A stretch of DNA of 64,000 bases, from the NCBI GenBank assembly GCA_937125455.1, contig CAKZLK010000037.1:1-64000 (forward strand), read 5' to 3'. Both the position numbers and the translations under genes were made by a program. Positions 18,529-26,649 of this stretch are shown piece by piece (within the stretch, counting starts at the first letter, position 1; each line of letters begins with the position of its first letter). The stretch is from an uncultured Aequorivita sp. (GTDB lineage Bacteria; Bacteroidota; Bacteroidia; Flavobacteriales; Flavobacteriaceae). Below the pieces are notes generated by a model that saw nothing but the letters and a program-made list of their open reading frames with translations, was not told the origin of the DNA and made no database searches.

Positions 18529-21500
18529 TCGTTTCCTTAAAATATTCCTGAACCTTATTTTTATAATCTTGGCGCAAAGGTAAGGCCTCTCGATTCAATA
18601 TTTCGGTGGTGTTAAAGTATTTTTTAATTTCCTCAGGAGATAGTCTTACATTGTTTTGAAAATCTCTTTTGTTAGTTTGTGATTCTCTTCTGCTTTCCTG
18701 TCCTTGTTCAAGGTCAGCCTTATCCAATTTCAAAAGCTCATATTTCAAATTAAGCATCTGCTGAAGGGTGTTTTGATTAAAACCTTTGTCCAATAATTGT
18801 TGTTCAATACCTTCCATTTTCTTCAACAAATCTCCCCCATTTCCTTTTAAGCCTTCTTTACTCAACCTATCTTGAAGTTGATTGCGTAATTCTTGTTGTT
18901 GTTTGTAAATTTCAAAAATCTCACCATTCATATCTTCACTGTCGCCAGTACCTTCTTTATCGCCACCTTTTTCATTTCCTTTTTGACCATCTTTTCCATT
19001 CTCGCCATCCTGTCCATTTCCATCACCATCACCATCACCTTCTCCCTCTCCTTTACCTTCTCCTTTGGAACCCTTCTTACCTTTCTTCATACCTTCTTTC
19101 ATCTTTTCGCCGAGACTTTCTTGTTTTTCAATAATATCTGGAAGTTGAAATCCACCGCCACTTCCTTGTCCTGGGCTTGGTTTTCCCTTTCCAGAACCAG
19201 AACCCATAGCCATGGACATCTGCATCTGCATGTTGCCTAAAATATCACTCAATAAAACGGCTAAATCATTTGCTCCCGTAATTGTATATTGTTGATTACC
19301 AATACCTTGTCTTGTTTCATTTTGCGCCAATCGGTCCAAAGATTTATCAATATTATATTGAATTTCTGTAAGGGAAGTATTTATCTGTGAACCTATTAGA
19401 GGTTGACGGAGGGATAAAGCGAATATACTGTCGTCTATATGTTCAAAATTGATCTTAAGATCGTTTTGGATATTTAATTTCTTTCCAAAAACTGGATTTC
19501 CATATTCAATCTTTTTGAAAGTTTCCATTAAATCTTCCTGTTGAAATGAAAAAACCACAAGATTATCCACAATTTGACGAAGCATTTTAACGTCTTCCTC
19601 TATTGTTTCCATCTGTCCCGATTGCATTTGCATTTGCATACTTTTACTCATCTCCTTCATTTTCTGGCCAGCCTTCTTTTGATTTTTTTTAGCATCACTA
19701 GGTTTTTGTTCCTCTAGTTTATCTGTAGCTTTCTGTTGTTCTTCATCAATCTGCTTTTCCGTTGGTTTGTCTTCAGGAATGTCCATTGGTTTCTTTAAAC
19801 CTTCATTTTCCTTTTGGAGCTCTTCCATTTGTTTCTTGTAATCTTCAAACTTTTTGTTTAAATCATCCTGAGCTTCTTTGGTATTTTCATCTTCGGTTTT
19901 ATCAGCTAGTTTTTCTTGCTCTTCACCTAATTCGAACAATTCTTCAGCAAGTTTTTCAGCTTTCTTTTCTACATAATATCTTTTTGTCAACTCTAACAAT
20001 TGCTCAAGATTTTTCTCTTGGTTTTTGTTTTGTTTTGATAGTTTCTCCAACTTATCCGTTAGCTCTTCCTTCTGGATTTTATCCTGAAGTTTTTCGAGTT
20101 CATCAAGCAATTTCTCATTTTCTTTTAATCGCTCTTCGTTTTCGTCCAAACGTTTTTCTAGTTCCTCTTTAAATGGATCTTTCTCTTTATTCTCAGGCTG
20201 AAAATTTTGAAGCTCCTCTTTCATTTCCTTTGAAAAATTCTTCATCATTTCCTCCTGTTTTTGTTGGCGCTGGATGAAGTTTTCAAGTTTCTTTTTGTCG
20301 TTGTAATTAAGCTCGTTCTTTTCTTTCTGGGTTCGTGATAACTCTTCTAGCGTTTGCTTTCTATCTTTTAATTCTTCCAAAGATTTATCAAGCCCTTTTA
20401 TGGCATTTTGTTGGTTTTGTAACTGCTCGTCATCTAGCTCGTCTTTTGTAAATTTTCTAAAGGAATAAATTCCAGATTTAGAGGATTTGAAATTGTGAAT
20501 GGCATCGTTGTCAAAAACCTCAAAATAATATTCATATGAAACGCCTTCATCCAAAGAAATGGTGCCTGGAAAAGTATATGTGAATTGATCAAAATTGGTT
20601 TTATTTAGTGGTAAAGCCTGCGTTTTAGCTTGTTTTTCATCTCCTTCTGGAAAATATACCAATCTAAGTTTTGTAAGACCGTAATCATCTGAAATCTGGC
20701 CCAGAAAGAAAAATTGCTGTGCATCCGTACTGTCTTGTTTGGACTGTACATTTATTTCGGGGAATTGGTCTTTTACAACATTTAAAGTAAAGGCAAGGTT
20801 TTCGTAATCCTTCAGCTTTTCGTTGGAAGTGGTGATGGCATAATCGAGCTTGTTATAAATTCCTCTTTCAAAATTGAAGCTTTCTCCTGTTGAGGCAAAA
20901 GAAAATATTGTGTCCACGGTCTTTAAAGAAACTGCGTCCGTATTTTTTGTAGCTACACTCCATTTTACACGTGTTCCCTCGGGAATGGTAGCATTTCCAG
21001 TACTTTTTAAAGTTTCGTCTCTTTTTCCGGTATAAGAAGGATAGTGCAAAACCATTTCAAAATTGAGCAGTGTAGGTGTTTTTACAACATCCAATGTATA
21101 ATTACGGGAAGTGACTTTATTCGCCTTTAAGCTAAAATCAATAGATTCCACTGGTTGCTGAAAAGTATATTCAAACAAACCCGGTGCTGTTTGCTGTAGA
21201 TAATAAGTGTCTCCGTTATAATTAATGCTGGCATTTTCTGGAATAGCGGTCCCCTCGGTTCTAATTTTTAAGTTGAAAGGCTTGTTTTCAACAGCATTCA
21301 AATTATCGTTCATCACAATAAAAGAAAACGGTGCGGGCGGTTCAAAAGCGGTGTCGTAATTTACTACACGTTTATAGCTACTGGAAAAAATATCCATTCC
21401 TCCTAAAACACTAAAAAGTAAAAAAACCAAAACAGGAATGGCGGCGTATTTTAAATATTTGGCATTCTTTTTAAAATTTACAGCGCTTTTGAAGGGAACA

Positions 21501-21910
21501 GGTTGTAGCTCTGTTGCTTTTTGGTCGATACTTGCGGCTAGTAATTCACTTTCGCGTTGGTTTTGGTTGAGCTGAATTACATTGAGTAATTTATCACTTA
21601 CCTGTGGAAAATGGTTTCCAATTATTTTTGAAGCTTCTTCGTAATTAATCCCTTTTTGAAGTTTGAAAAGTTTTGCAAGTGGAAAGGCAATAAACCGAAC
21701 AAATAAACCCACTTCAACAATTACAAACGCCCAAAACAGTATGCGTCTTCCTAGTGGATTAAGCCATAGAAAGTATTCAACGAGCAACGTTATCAACAAA
21801 TACAGCAGCCCAATGGCGAAAAAAAGGATAGCTCCTTTTATAAGCTCATTGGTGTAGTATTTCTTAATAAACTCCTCCAGCTTTTGCTGGATGATATTGA
21901 AAGTGCTCAT
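18521..21910 (-). CDS. DUF4175 family membrane protein
   Basis: A 1129-residue protein known in Bacteroidota as DUF4175; function unknown. It begins with two close transmembrane helices (about residues 24-47 and 57-78) and a third at about 150-170, followed by a large extracytoplasmic region with beta-sandwich-like segments (about 190-480), a long highly charged coiled coil (about 490-760) rich in Glu, Lys and Gln, and a Gly/Lys/Asp-rich low-complexity linker ('GEGEGDGDGDGNGQDGENG', near residue 990). The C-terminal helical part includes 'QQQELRNQLQDRLSKEG'. The architecture suggests a scaffolding or tethering role in the envelope; that is inference. Its stop overlaps ybeY. Confidence 0.88.
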   Translation of the reverse strand: MSTFNIIQQKLEEFIKKYYTNELIKGAILFFAIGLLYLLITLLVEYFLWLNPLGRRILFWAFVIVEVGLFVRFIAFPLAKLFKLQKGINYEEASKIIGNHFPQVSDKLLNVIQLNQNQRESELLAASIDQKATELQPVPFKSAVNFKKNAKYLKYAAIPVLVFLLFSVLGGMDIFSSSYKRVVNYDTAFEPPAPFSFIVMNDNLNAVENKPFNLKIRTEGTAIPENASINYNGDTYYLQQTAPGLFEYTFQQPVESIDFSLKANKVTSRNYTLDVVKTPTLLNFEMVLHYPSYTGKRDETLKSTGNATIPEGTRVKWSVATKNTDAVSLKTVDTIFSFASTGESFNFERGIYNKLDYAITTSNEKLKDYENLAFTLNVVKDQFPEINVQSKQDSTDAQQFFFLGQISDDYGLTKLRLVYFPEGDEKQAKTQALPLNKTNFDQFTYTFPGTISLDEGVSYEYYFEVFDNDAIHNFKSSKSGIYSFRKFTKDELDDEQLQNQQNAIKGLDKSLEELKDRKQTLEELSRTQKEKNELNYNDKKKLENFIQRQQKQEEMMKNFSKEMKEELQNFQPENKEKDPFKEELEKRLDENEERLKENEKLLDELEKLQDKIQKEELTDKLEKLSKQNKNQEKNLEQLLELTKRYYVEKKAEKLAEELFELGEEQEKLADKTEDENTKEAQDDLNKKFEDYKKQMEELQKENEGLKKPMDIPEDKPTEKQIDEEQQKATDKLEEQKPSDAKKNQKKAGQKMKEMSKSMQMQMQSGQMETIEEDVKMLRQIVDNLVVFSFQQEDLMETFKKIEYGNPVFGKKLNIQNDLKINFEHIDDSIFALSLRQPLIGSQINTSLTEIQYNIDKSLDRLAQNETRQGIGNQQYTITGANDLAVLLSDILGNMQMQMSMAMGSGSGKGKPSPGQGSGGGFQLPDIIEKQESLGEKMKEGMKKGKKGSKGEGKGEGEGDGDGDGNGQDGENGKDGQKGNEKGGDKEGTGDSEDMNGEIFEIYKQQQELRNQLQDRLSKEGLKGNGGDLLKKMEGIEQQLLDKGFNQNTLQQMLNLKYELLKLDKADLEQGQESRRESQTNKRDFQNNVRLSPEEIKKYFNTTEILNREALPLRQDYKNKVQEYFKETND

Positions 21911-22039
21911 AATTCTATTTCTCTTTGTAGCAAACTTCTAAAATACAATAATATTTTGTTCTTCGCACGCCACAAATATTGCTCCAAAAAAAGAAAAAAC
22001 CACACTACGCAATAACTTTAAAATGCGGTTGCATAATTG

Positions 22040-22047
22040 TACCTTTG
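22040..22047 (+). promoter_or_regulatory. -7 promoter element of gltX
   Basis: TACCTTTG matches TAnnTTTG and lies 25 bases before the ATG. No clear -33 TTG at the right distance was found. Confidence 0.5.
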
Positions 22048-22072
22048 CACCTTCATAAAAAGAATACAGATT

Positions 22073-23584
22073 ATGTCTCAAAAAGTTCGTGTACGTTTTG
22101 CCCCAAGTCCAACAGGGCCTTTACATATTGGTGGTGTTCGCACTGCTTTGTTCAATTATTTGTTCGCAAAAAAACACGGTGGTGATTTTCTATTGCGAAT
22201 TGAGGATACAGACCAAAACCGTTATGTGGAAGGTGCAGAGCAATATATCATTGAAGCTTTGGATTGGCTTAATATTCCTTATGACGAAGGTCCCGGGAAA
22301 GAAAAAGACTGTGGCCCATACCGCCAAAGTGAACGGAAAGACCTTTATAAACAGTATGCAGATGCGTTAATTGAATCCGGAAACGCATATTTCGCTTTTG
22401 ATACTGCTGAAGAACTTGACGCACATCGAAAAGACCACGAAGCAAAAGGGAAGACTTTTATATACAATTGGCACAACCGTTTAAAACTGAAAAATTCCTT
22501 GGTTTTTTCTGTGGAAGAAACGCAGCAGAAAATAGCCAATGGTGAAGAATATGTAATTCGTTTTAAAACTCCCGAAGATGAAACGCTTTATTTAAATGAT
22601 ATTATACGTGGAGGAATGCAGGTAGAAACCAACATCCTTGATGACAAAGTTTTGTTCAAAAGTGATGGAATGCCAACCTACCATTTGGCAAATATTGTGG
22701 ACGATCATTTAATGAAGATTACACATGTAATACGGGGCGAAGAGTGGTTACCGTCTTTAGCACTGCACGTTTTATTGTATCGTGCCTTTGGTTGGAATGC
22801 ACCACAGTTTGCACATTTACCATTAATATTAAAACCAACCGGCAACGGAAAACTCAGCAAACGTGATGGCGATAAAATGGGGTTCCCTGTATTTCCTTTG
22901 GAATGGAAAACTGCGGATGGCGACTTGTTTTCTGGCTATCGCGAAGATGGATATTTACCAGAAGCCGTTATAAATATGCTTGCATTTTTAGGCTGGAACC
23001 CAGGAACGGAACAGGAAATTTTCAGTTTGGAGGAATTGGTTGAAGCTTTTGAATTAGAGCGCGTTCATAAAGCTGGTGCAAAATTCGATCCTGAAAAAAC
23101 GAAATGGTTTCAGCATCAATATCTTCAAAAGGTTGATGATGCAGAACTTGCAGAAGAGTTTAAAAAGTTTTTGGATACAAAAGAGGTTTCGACTGCGCTC
23201 AACCTGACATTAATCGTTTCATTACTTAAAGAACGAGCATCCTTTGTAAGCGATCTTTGGGAGCAGGGAAGTTTCTTTTTTGAAGCTGCTGAAAGTTACG
23301 ATTCTAAAGCTGCTGAAAAGGCTTTCAAAGCTGAAACACCAGCACTTTTACAGCATGTAGTTTCAATTTTAAAGATTTCCGGAGACTTTTCAGTAGAAAA
23401 CCTTTCAGAAAAAGTAAAAGGATGGATTACTTCAGAAAATATAGGTTTCGGAAAAGTGATGATGCCACTGCGATTGGCTTTGGTTGGTGAAATGAAAGGT
23501 CCAGATGTTTTTGATATTCTTTCAATTTTAGGAAAAGAAGAAAGTATTTCCCGTATTGAAAAGGCGATTGATTTTATGGGTTAA
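22073..23584 (+). CDS. gltX: Glutamate--tRNA ligase
   Basis: Charges tRNA-Glu. The 503-residue class I synthetase has the HIGH-type motif in 'RFAPSPTGPLHIGGVRTALF' and the KMSKS-type motif 'GKLSKRDGDKMGFPV', with 'YHLANIVDDHLMKITHVIRG' between them. ATG at 22073 (MSQKVRVRF) is the family start; the extra 12 upstream codons include the promoter region. Its stop overlaps the stop of the convergent barrel gene by 4 bases. glnS is also present in this window, so Gln-tRNA does not depend on mischarging by this enzyme. Confidence 0.97.
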   Translation: MSQKVRVRFAPSPTGPLHIGGVRTALFNYLFAKKHGGDFLLRIEDTDQNRYVEGAEQYIIEALDWLNIPYDEGPGKEKDCGPYRQSERKDLYKQYADALIESGNAYFAFDTAEELDAHRKDHEAKGKTFIYNWHNRLKLKNSLVFSVEETQQKIANGEEYVIRFKTPEDETLYLNDIIRGGMQVETNILDDKVLFKSDGMPTYHLANIVDDHLMKITHVIRGEEWLPSLALHVLLYRAFGWNAPQFAHLPLILKPTGNGKLSKRDGDKMGFPVFPLEWKTADGDLFSGYREDGYLPEAVINMLAFLGWNPGTEQEIFSLEELVEAFELERVHKAGAKFDPEKTKWFQHQYLQKVDDAELAEEFKKFLDTKEVSTALNLTLIVSLLKERASFVSDLWEQGSFFFEAAESYDSKAAEKAFKAETPALLQHVVSILKISGDFSVENLSEKVKGWITSENIGFGKVMMPLRLALVGEMKGPDVFDILSILGKEESISRIEKAIDFMG

Positions 23585-24240
23585 AAATAAATTACAGCTG
23601 CCACAATAATTGTGGAACTGTGCCCTTTAAAGTCTTCAATTTCCAAATTTTTACCATTCAGTTTACCCAACATGTTGGTCACACCGTATTGGTATTGTGC
23701 GCTTATCCGAAAATGTTCTAATCCAGCTGTAAACCCACCCGCAAGGCGAGCATTAAATCTGGAAATTTCTTGTATATCTTTTGCAGTAAGGGTATTGTAG
23801 CCCGTTAAAATGTAATCTTCGTACTCGTCTCTGTCCAATTTCATTTTTCCATTTATATTGAAAACAGGTCCAAATTCAATACTTAAATGCTTAACAATAA
23901 TGTTATAGCTTCCCAAAAAATTGATTTGTGCCCCTTGGATGGTATAACCAATATCTTGAGTATCTGTCCCTAAAAACCCACTTCCTTCCACTCCCACGGA
24001 AGCACTTTGAAAGCTTATTCCATAAACTAAATCAAAATCATTTCTAAAAGCTCCACGAGTTGTAAAACCAGCTATAAAGCCTTCTTTTTGCTTTGTTACC
24101 AAATCGTTTGTTTGAATATCGAAAAAAGTTATTCCGCCCTGTATTCCCAAAAAATTATAACCATCATAGTTACGTTGGGCAAAGGTTTGCTGAAAAAAGA
24201 AAAGACAAAAGGAAACAAAAATTAATTGTTTAAAATTCAT
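23581..24240 (-). CDS. PorT-like outer-membrane beta-barrel protein
   Basis: A 219-residue secreted protein with signal peptide MNFKQLIFVSFCLFFFQQTFA ending at Ala21 (cleavage before Gln). The mature part is made of alternating strands ('YNFLGIQGGITFFDIQTND', 'GFIAGFTTRGAFRNDFDL', 'YGISFQSASVGV', 'FRISAQYQYGVTNML') and ends in 'IIVAAVIYF' with a terminal aromatic residue, as expected for an 8-10 strand outer-membrane barrel of the PorT / outer membrane beta-barrel type. ATG at 24240 is chosen because it places the signal peptide at the N-terminus. PorT itself is a T9SS component, but this protein cannot be equated with it from sequence alone. Confidence 0.82.
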   Translation of the reverse strand: MNFKQLIFVSFCLFFFQQTFAQRNYDGYNFLGIQGGITFFDIQTNDLVTKQKEGFIAGFTTRGAFRNDFDLVYGISFQSASVGVEGSGFLGTDTQDIGYTIQGAQINFLGSYNIIVKHLSIEFGPVFNINGKMKLDRDEYEDYILTGYNTLTAKDIQEISRFNARLAGGFTAGLEHFRISAQYQYGVTNMLGKLNGKNLEIEDFKGHSSTIIVAAVIYF

Positions 24241-24322
24241 AGCTGGGGATATTTTGAGGGCGTGAAAATAGGTTTTATTTTTTGTATCTTCCACAATGTT
24301 TAATTATTAATATTTAAAAATT

Positions 24323-25315
24323 ATGGGTGGATTTATTTTTATACCACTGCTTATTGTTGGGTTTTTTATTCTATTGGCAGGATTTTTTACAGTAAAACAA
24401 CAAACCGCTGCAATTGTAGAACGCTTCGGAAAGTTTCAAAGTATCAGACACTCAGGATTGCAGTTAAAAATTCCTTTAGTCGATCGAATTGCAGGTCGTA
24501 TCAATTTGAAAATACAACAGTTGGATGTAATTGTAGAAACTAAAACCAAAGATGACGTTTTTGTGAGACTGAAAATTTCAGTACAGTTTCAAGTTTTGGA
24601 ACAGAAGGTTTATGACGCCTTTTACAAGTTGGAAAATCCACATGATCAAATCACTTCGTATGTTTTTGATGTAGTTCGTGCAGAAGTGCCTAAAATGAAA
24701 CTCGATGATGTTTTTGAACGAAAGGACGACGTTGCAATTGCCGTAAAAGCAGAATTGAATGAAGCGATGAGCACATACGGTTATGATATTATTAAAACCT
24801 TGGTTACGGACATTGATCCTGATATACAGGTAAAAGCTGCAATGAACCGAATAAACGCAGCAGAGCGTGAAAAAGTAGCTGCCGAGTTTGAAGCGGAAGC
24901 AGAACGAATTAAAATAGTAGCTAAAGCTCGTGCAGAAGCCGAAAGCAAGCGCTTGCAAGGACAAGGTATAGCAGATCAGCGACGTGAAATTGCACGTGGT
25001 TTGGAAGAAAGTGTAGATGTTCTGAACAATGTGGGTATTAATTCACAGGAAGCTTCCGCGCTAATTGTGGTAACACAACATTATGATACACTGCAGTCTA
25101 TTGGTGAAGCCACCAATACCAACCTCATTCTTTTACCAAACTCTCCGCAAGCTGGTAGTGAGATGTTGAATAATATGATAGCTTCGTTTGTAGCCAGCAA
25201 TCAAATTGGTGAAGAGATGAAGAAAAAAAACCTCGAAAAAGGAATAGTTAACAAAAAGAAACCAAAACGCCAATCTCCACCAAGACAAGAGGAGGGTGAC
25301 GATTTAAATTATTAA
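24323..25315 (+). CDS. SPFH/Band 7 domain protein (stomatin/HflK-C-like)
   Basis: A 330-residue membrane-anchored protein. An N-terminal hydrophobic helix (residues 4-22) is followed by the SPFH/PHB domain ('IVERFGKFQSIRHSGLQLKI', 'DDVFVRLKISVQFQVLE', 'YVFDVVRAEVPKMKLDDVFE', 'GYDIIKTLVTDIDPD') and a coiled-coil segment rich in Ala/Glu ('AEREKVAAEFEAEAERIKIVA', about residues 185-225). Stomatin-like proteins form ring-shaped oligomers in the membrane and scaffold proteases or other membrane proteins. The C-terminus is basic and proline-rich. It is a single transcription unit that ends in a strong terminator. Confidence 0.9.
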   Translation: MGGFIFIPLLIVGFFILLAGFFTVKQQTAAIVERFGKFQSIRHSGLQLKIPLVDRIAGRINLKIQQLDVIVETKTKDDVFVRLKISVQFQVLEQKVYDAFYKLENPHDQITSYVFDVVRAEVPKMKLDDVFERKDDVAIAVKAELNEAMSTYGYDIIKTLVTDIDPDIQVKAAMNRINAAEREKVAAEFEAEAERIKIVAKARAEAESKRLQGQGIADQRREIARGLEESVDVLNNVGINSQEASALIVVTQHYDTLQSIGEATNTNLILLPNSPQAGSEMLNNMIASFVASNQIGEEMKKKNLEKGIVNKKKPKRQSPPRQEEGDDLNY

Positions 25316-25335
25316 TACAAAAAATATACAATAGC

Positions 25336-25370
25336 AAAGCCCCCCTAAATTTAGGGGGGCTTTATTTATT
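25336..25370 (+). terminator. Strong Rho-independent terminator after the SPFH gene
   Basis: AAAGCCCCCCTAAATTTAGGGGGGCTTT is a near-perfect palindrome with a GC-only stem, followed by a T-rich run. It is placed between the convergent SPFH and DUF6327 genes and could serve both. Confidence 0.92.
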
Positions 25371-25402
25371 AATTAATCGAAGTTAGTTAAAATAAAAAGA
25401 TA

Positions 25403-25651
25403 CTAATCATCTTCATCATTCGTTTTTACGGTTTTGATACCTATCAATTTATCAACTACTTTTAGAACAAAAGCCTTTTTAACAATAGAAGCTACAGTAC
25501 CTGCTATCAAGTTGATTGGTGAAAATGTATCTCTTATTGTTTCCTTGCTTTCGTTCAGTCCCATTTTCATCTCCTCAAGGTCAATTTGTGATTTTAAGCG
25601 GAGGTACTTTAAGTCTCTGTCAATTTCTTCAAAGGTATTGTATCGCTTCAT
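25403..25651 (-). CDS. DUF6327 family small protein
   Basis: An 82-residue protein recognised as DUF6327. It has a helical N-terminus ('FEEIDRDLKYLRLKSQID') and a C-terminal hydrophobic-amphipathic segment ('FSPINLIAGTVASIVKKAF', 'VLKVVDKLIG') suggesting peripheral membrane association. Third gene of a cluster with the YtxH protein and the holin-like membrane protein, separated by 5 bases from the latter. The cluster is a recurring set in Flavobacteriaceae and is probably an envelope-stress or cell-surface module; the role is not established. Confidence 0.8.
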   Translation of the reverse strand: MKRYNTFEEIDRDLKYLRLKSQIDLEEMKMGLNESKETIRDTFSPINLIAGTVASIVKKAFVLKVVDKLIGIKTVKTNDEDD

Positions 25652-25656
25652 AAATA

Positions 25657-26103
25657 TTATTTTGAAATATTTGCTTCTCGAATAGCTTCATCTTGAAGTG
25701 TATGCTCATAATCAACTACCTCTTCTTCTAATTTAGATTTTGGATCTAAATCGCCGTCATCATACAGTATTCCAGAAAATTTATGGAGCATTTTTTGTTC
25801 TATAATCTTTCTTCCAAAGACAAACATAAATATTAAAATGATTCCGTATAAAGCACCAATCAGTAAAAAGCCTACATAAACATTTTCAAAAAAAGTAGCC
25901 AACCAAAAAGCAGCACCAATAGAGAGAAATAGTAGCACAAATAGGAAAAGGCTTCCGTAAACCAAAAGATTTACTAATGAAATGGCCCCTTTCATTGTAG
26001 ATTTAAACAAGCGCAGTTTATAATACTCCGCCATGCTAAGGGTATAATCTTCTATTCTATCCGTTACCTTGTGCAGGCTATCTGTTAGGCCTTTAAATGC
26101 CAT
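25657..26103 (-). CDS. Phage holin family-like membrane protein
   Basis: A 148-residue protein with two adjacent transmembrane helices ('LVNLLVYGSLFLFVLLFLSIG' region at about 43-68 and 'FLLIGALYGIILIFMFVFG' at about 78-97) flanked by charged amphipathic segments. This is the PF07332 (phage_holin_3_6) type, which is chromosomal in many bacteria and not evidence of a prophage. It is 1 base from the upstream YtxH gene and 5 bases from DUF6327, so the three are clearly one operon. Confidence 0.85.
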   Translation of the reverse strand: MAFKGLTDSLHKVTDRIEDYTLSMAEYYKLRLFKSTMKGAISLVNLLVYGSLFLFVLLFLSIGAAFWLATFFENVYVGFLLIGALYGIILIFMFVFGRKIIEQKMLHKFSGILYDDGDLDPKSKLEEEVVDYEHTLQDEAIREANISK

Positions 26104-26104
26104 A

Positions 26105-26482
26105 TTATGCAGTTACTTTTTTAGCTGAAGCTTTTGCTTTATCAACAGTAGAATCTATTTGAAGTTTTGCGTTTTGTTTTCTTAATGCTTCTAATTTATC
26201 CTCCATAGCCAACAAAATGTCATCTGCTTTATAGCTAGCTGAAGATAAAGTATCGTTCAACTTTTGCTCAAAACTATATTTAGCTTTTTGAGCTGTTTCG
26301 CTTAGCGTATGACTAGTTTCTTGAATTTGTTTGTTCAATTTTTTCTGGGCTTTTTTAGCTTCTTTGCTAAGTTTATCTCTTGTTTTTGAACCTTTTTCCG
26401 GTGCATATAGTATACCCAATCCCGCTCCAATCGCGGCTCCGGTTAATAATGCAATAAGTGTTTGACCAGTATTTGATGCCAT
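26105..26482 (-). CDS. YtxH domain-containing protein
   Basis: A 125-residue protein with the YtxH N-terminus: a short hydrophobic Gly/Ala helix ('LIALLTGAAIGAGLGILYAP') followed by 'EKGSKTRDKLSKEAKKAQKK' and a long Lys/Ala/Glu amphipathic helix resembling LEA/apolipoprotein repeats. YtxH proteins are membrane-associated stress proteins of unknown mechanism. It is first in the three-gene operon; the 167-base upstream gap before glnS presumably holds its promoter, but I found no clear TAnnTTTG motif there. Confidence 0.85.
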   Translation of the reverse strand: MASNTGQTLIALLTGAAIGAGLGILYAPEKGSKTRDKLSKEAKKAQKKLNKQIQETSHTLSETAQKAKYSFEQKLNDTLSSASYKADDILLAMEDKLEALRKQNAKLQIDSTVDKAKASAKKVTA

Positions 26483-26649
26483 TGTTTTAAGTTTTATTTG
26501 TTAATAATAACAAAGGTAGGCAACTCTATTTTGGTTAGCTGTTAACAACCGGTTAATAGTTAATTTTCAATATATAAATTTATCTTAAAAAGTATAATTT
26601 TTAGCCAAATTATCTTAAAAAAAGAAGTATATTATATTTAAAATGTTAA

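Noticed and set aside
19015-19060. Short tandem CCATCACCATCACC sequence
   Set aside because: It is the antisense of codons for a Gly/Asp-rich linker in DUF4175, not an independent repeat array.
19762-20172. Plus-strand ORF of 136 codons inside DUF4175
   Set aside because: It is antisense to the charged coiled-coil region of DUF4175, whose Lys/Glu-rich codons give Phe/Leu-rich antisense frames.
25657-26103. Phage holin family gene as a sign of prophage
   Set aside because: No other phage genes occur nearby, and this family is chromosomal in Bacteroidota alongside YtxH and DUF6327.
26500-26560. GTTAACAACCGGTTAATAG motif as a second origin-like site
   Set aside because: The gap is only 167 bases, with one such motif and no exact DnaA box, so there is too little evidence.
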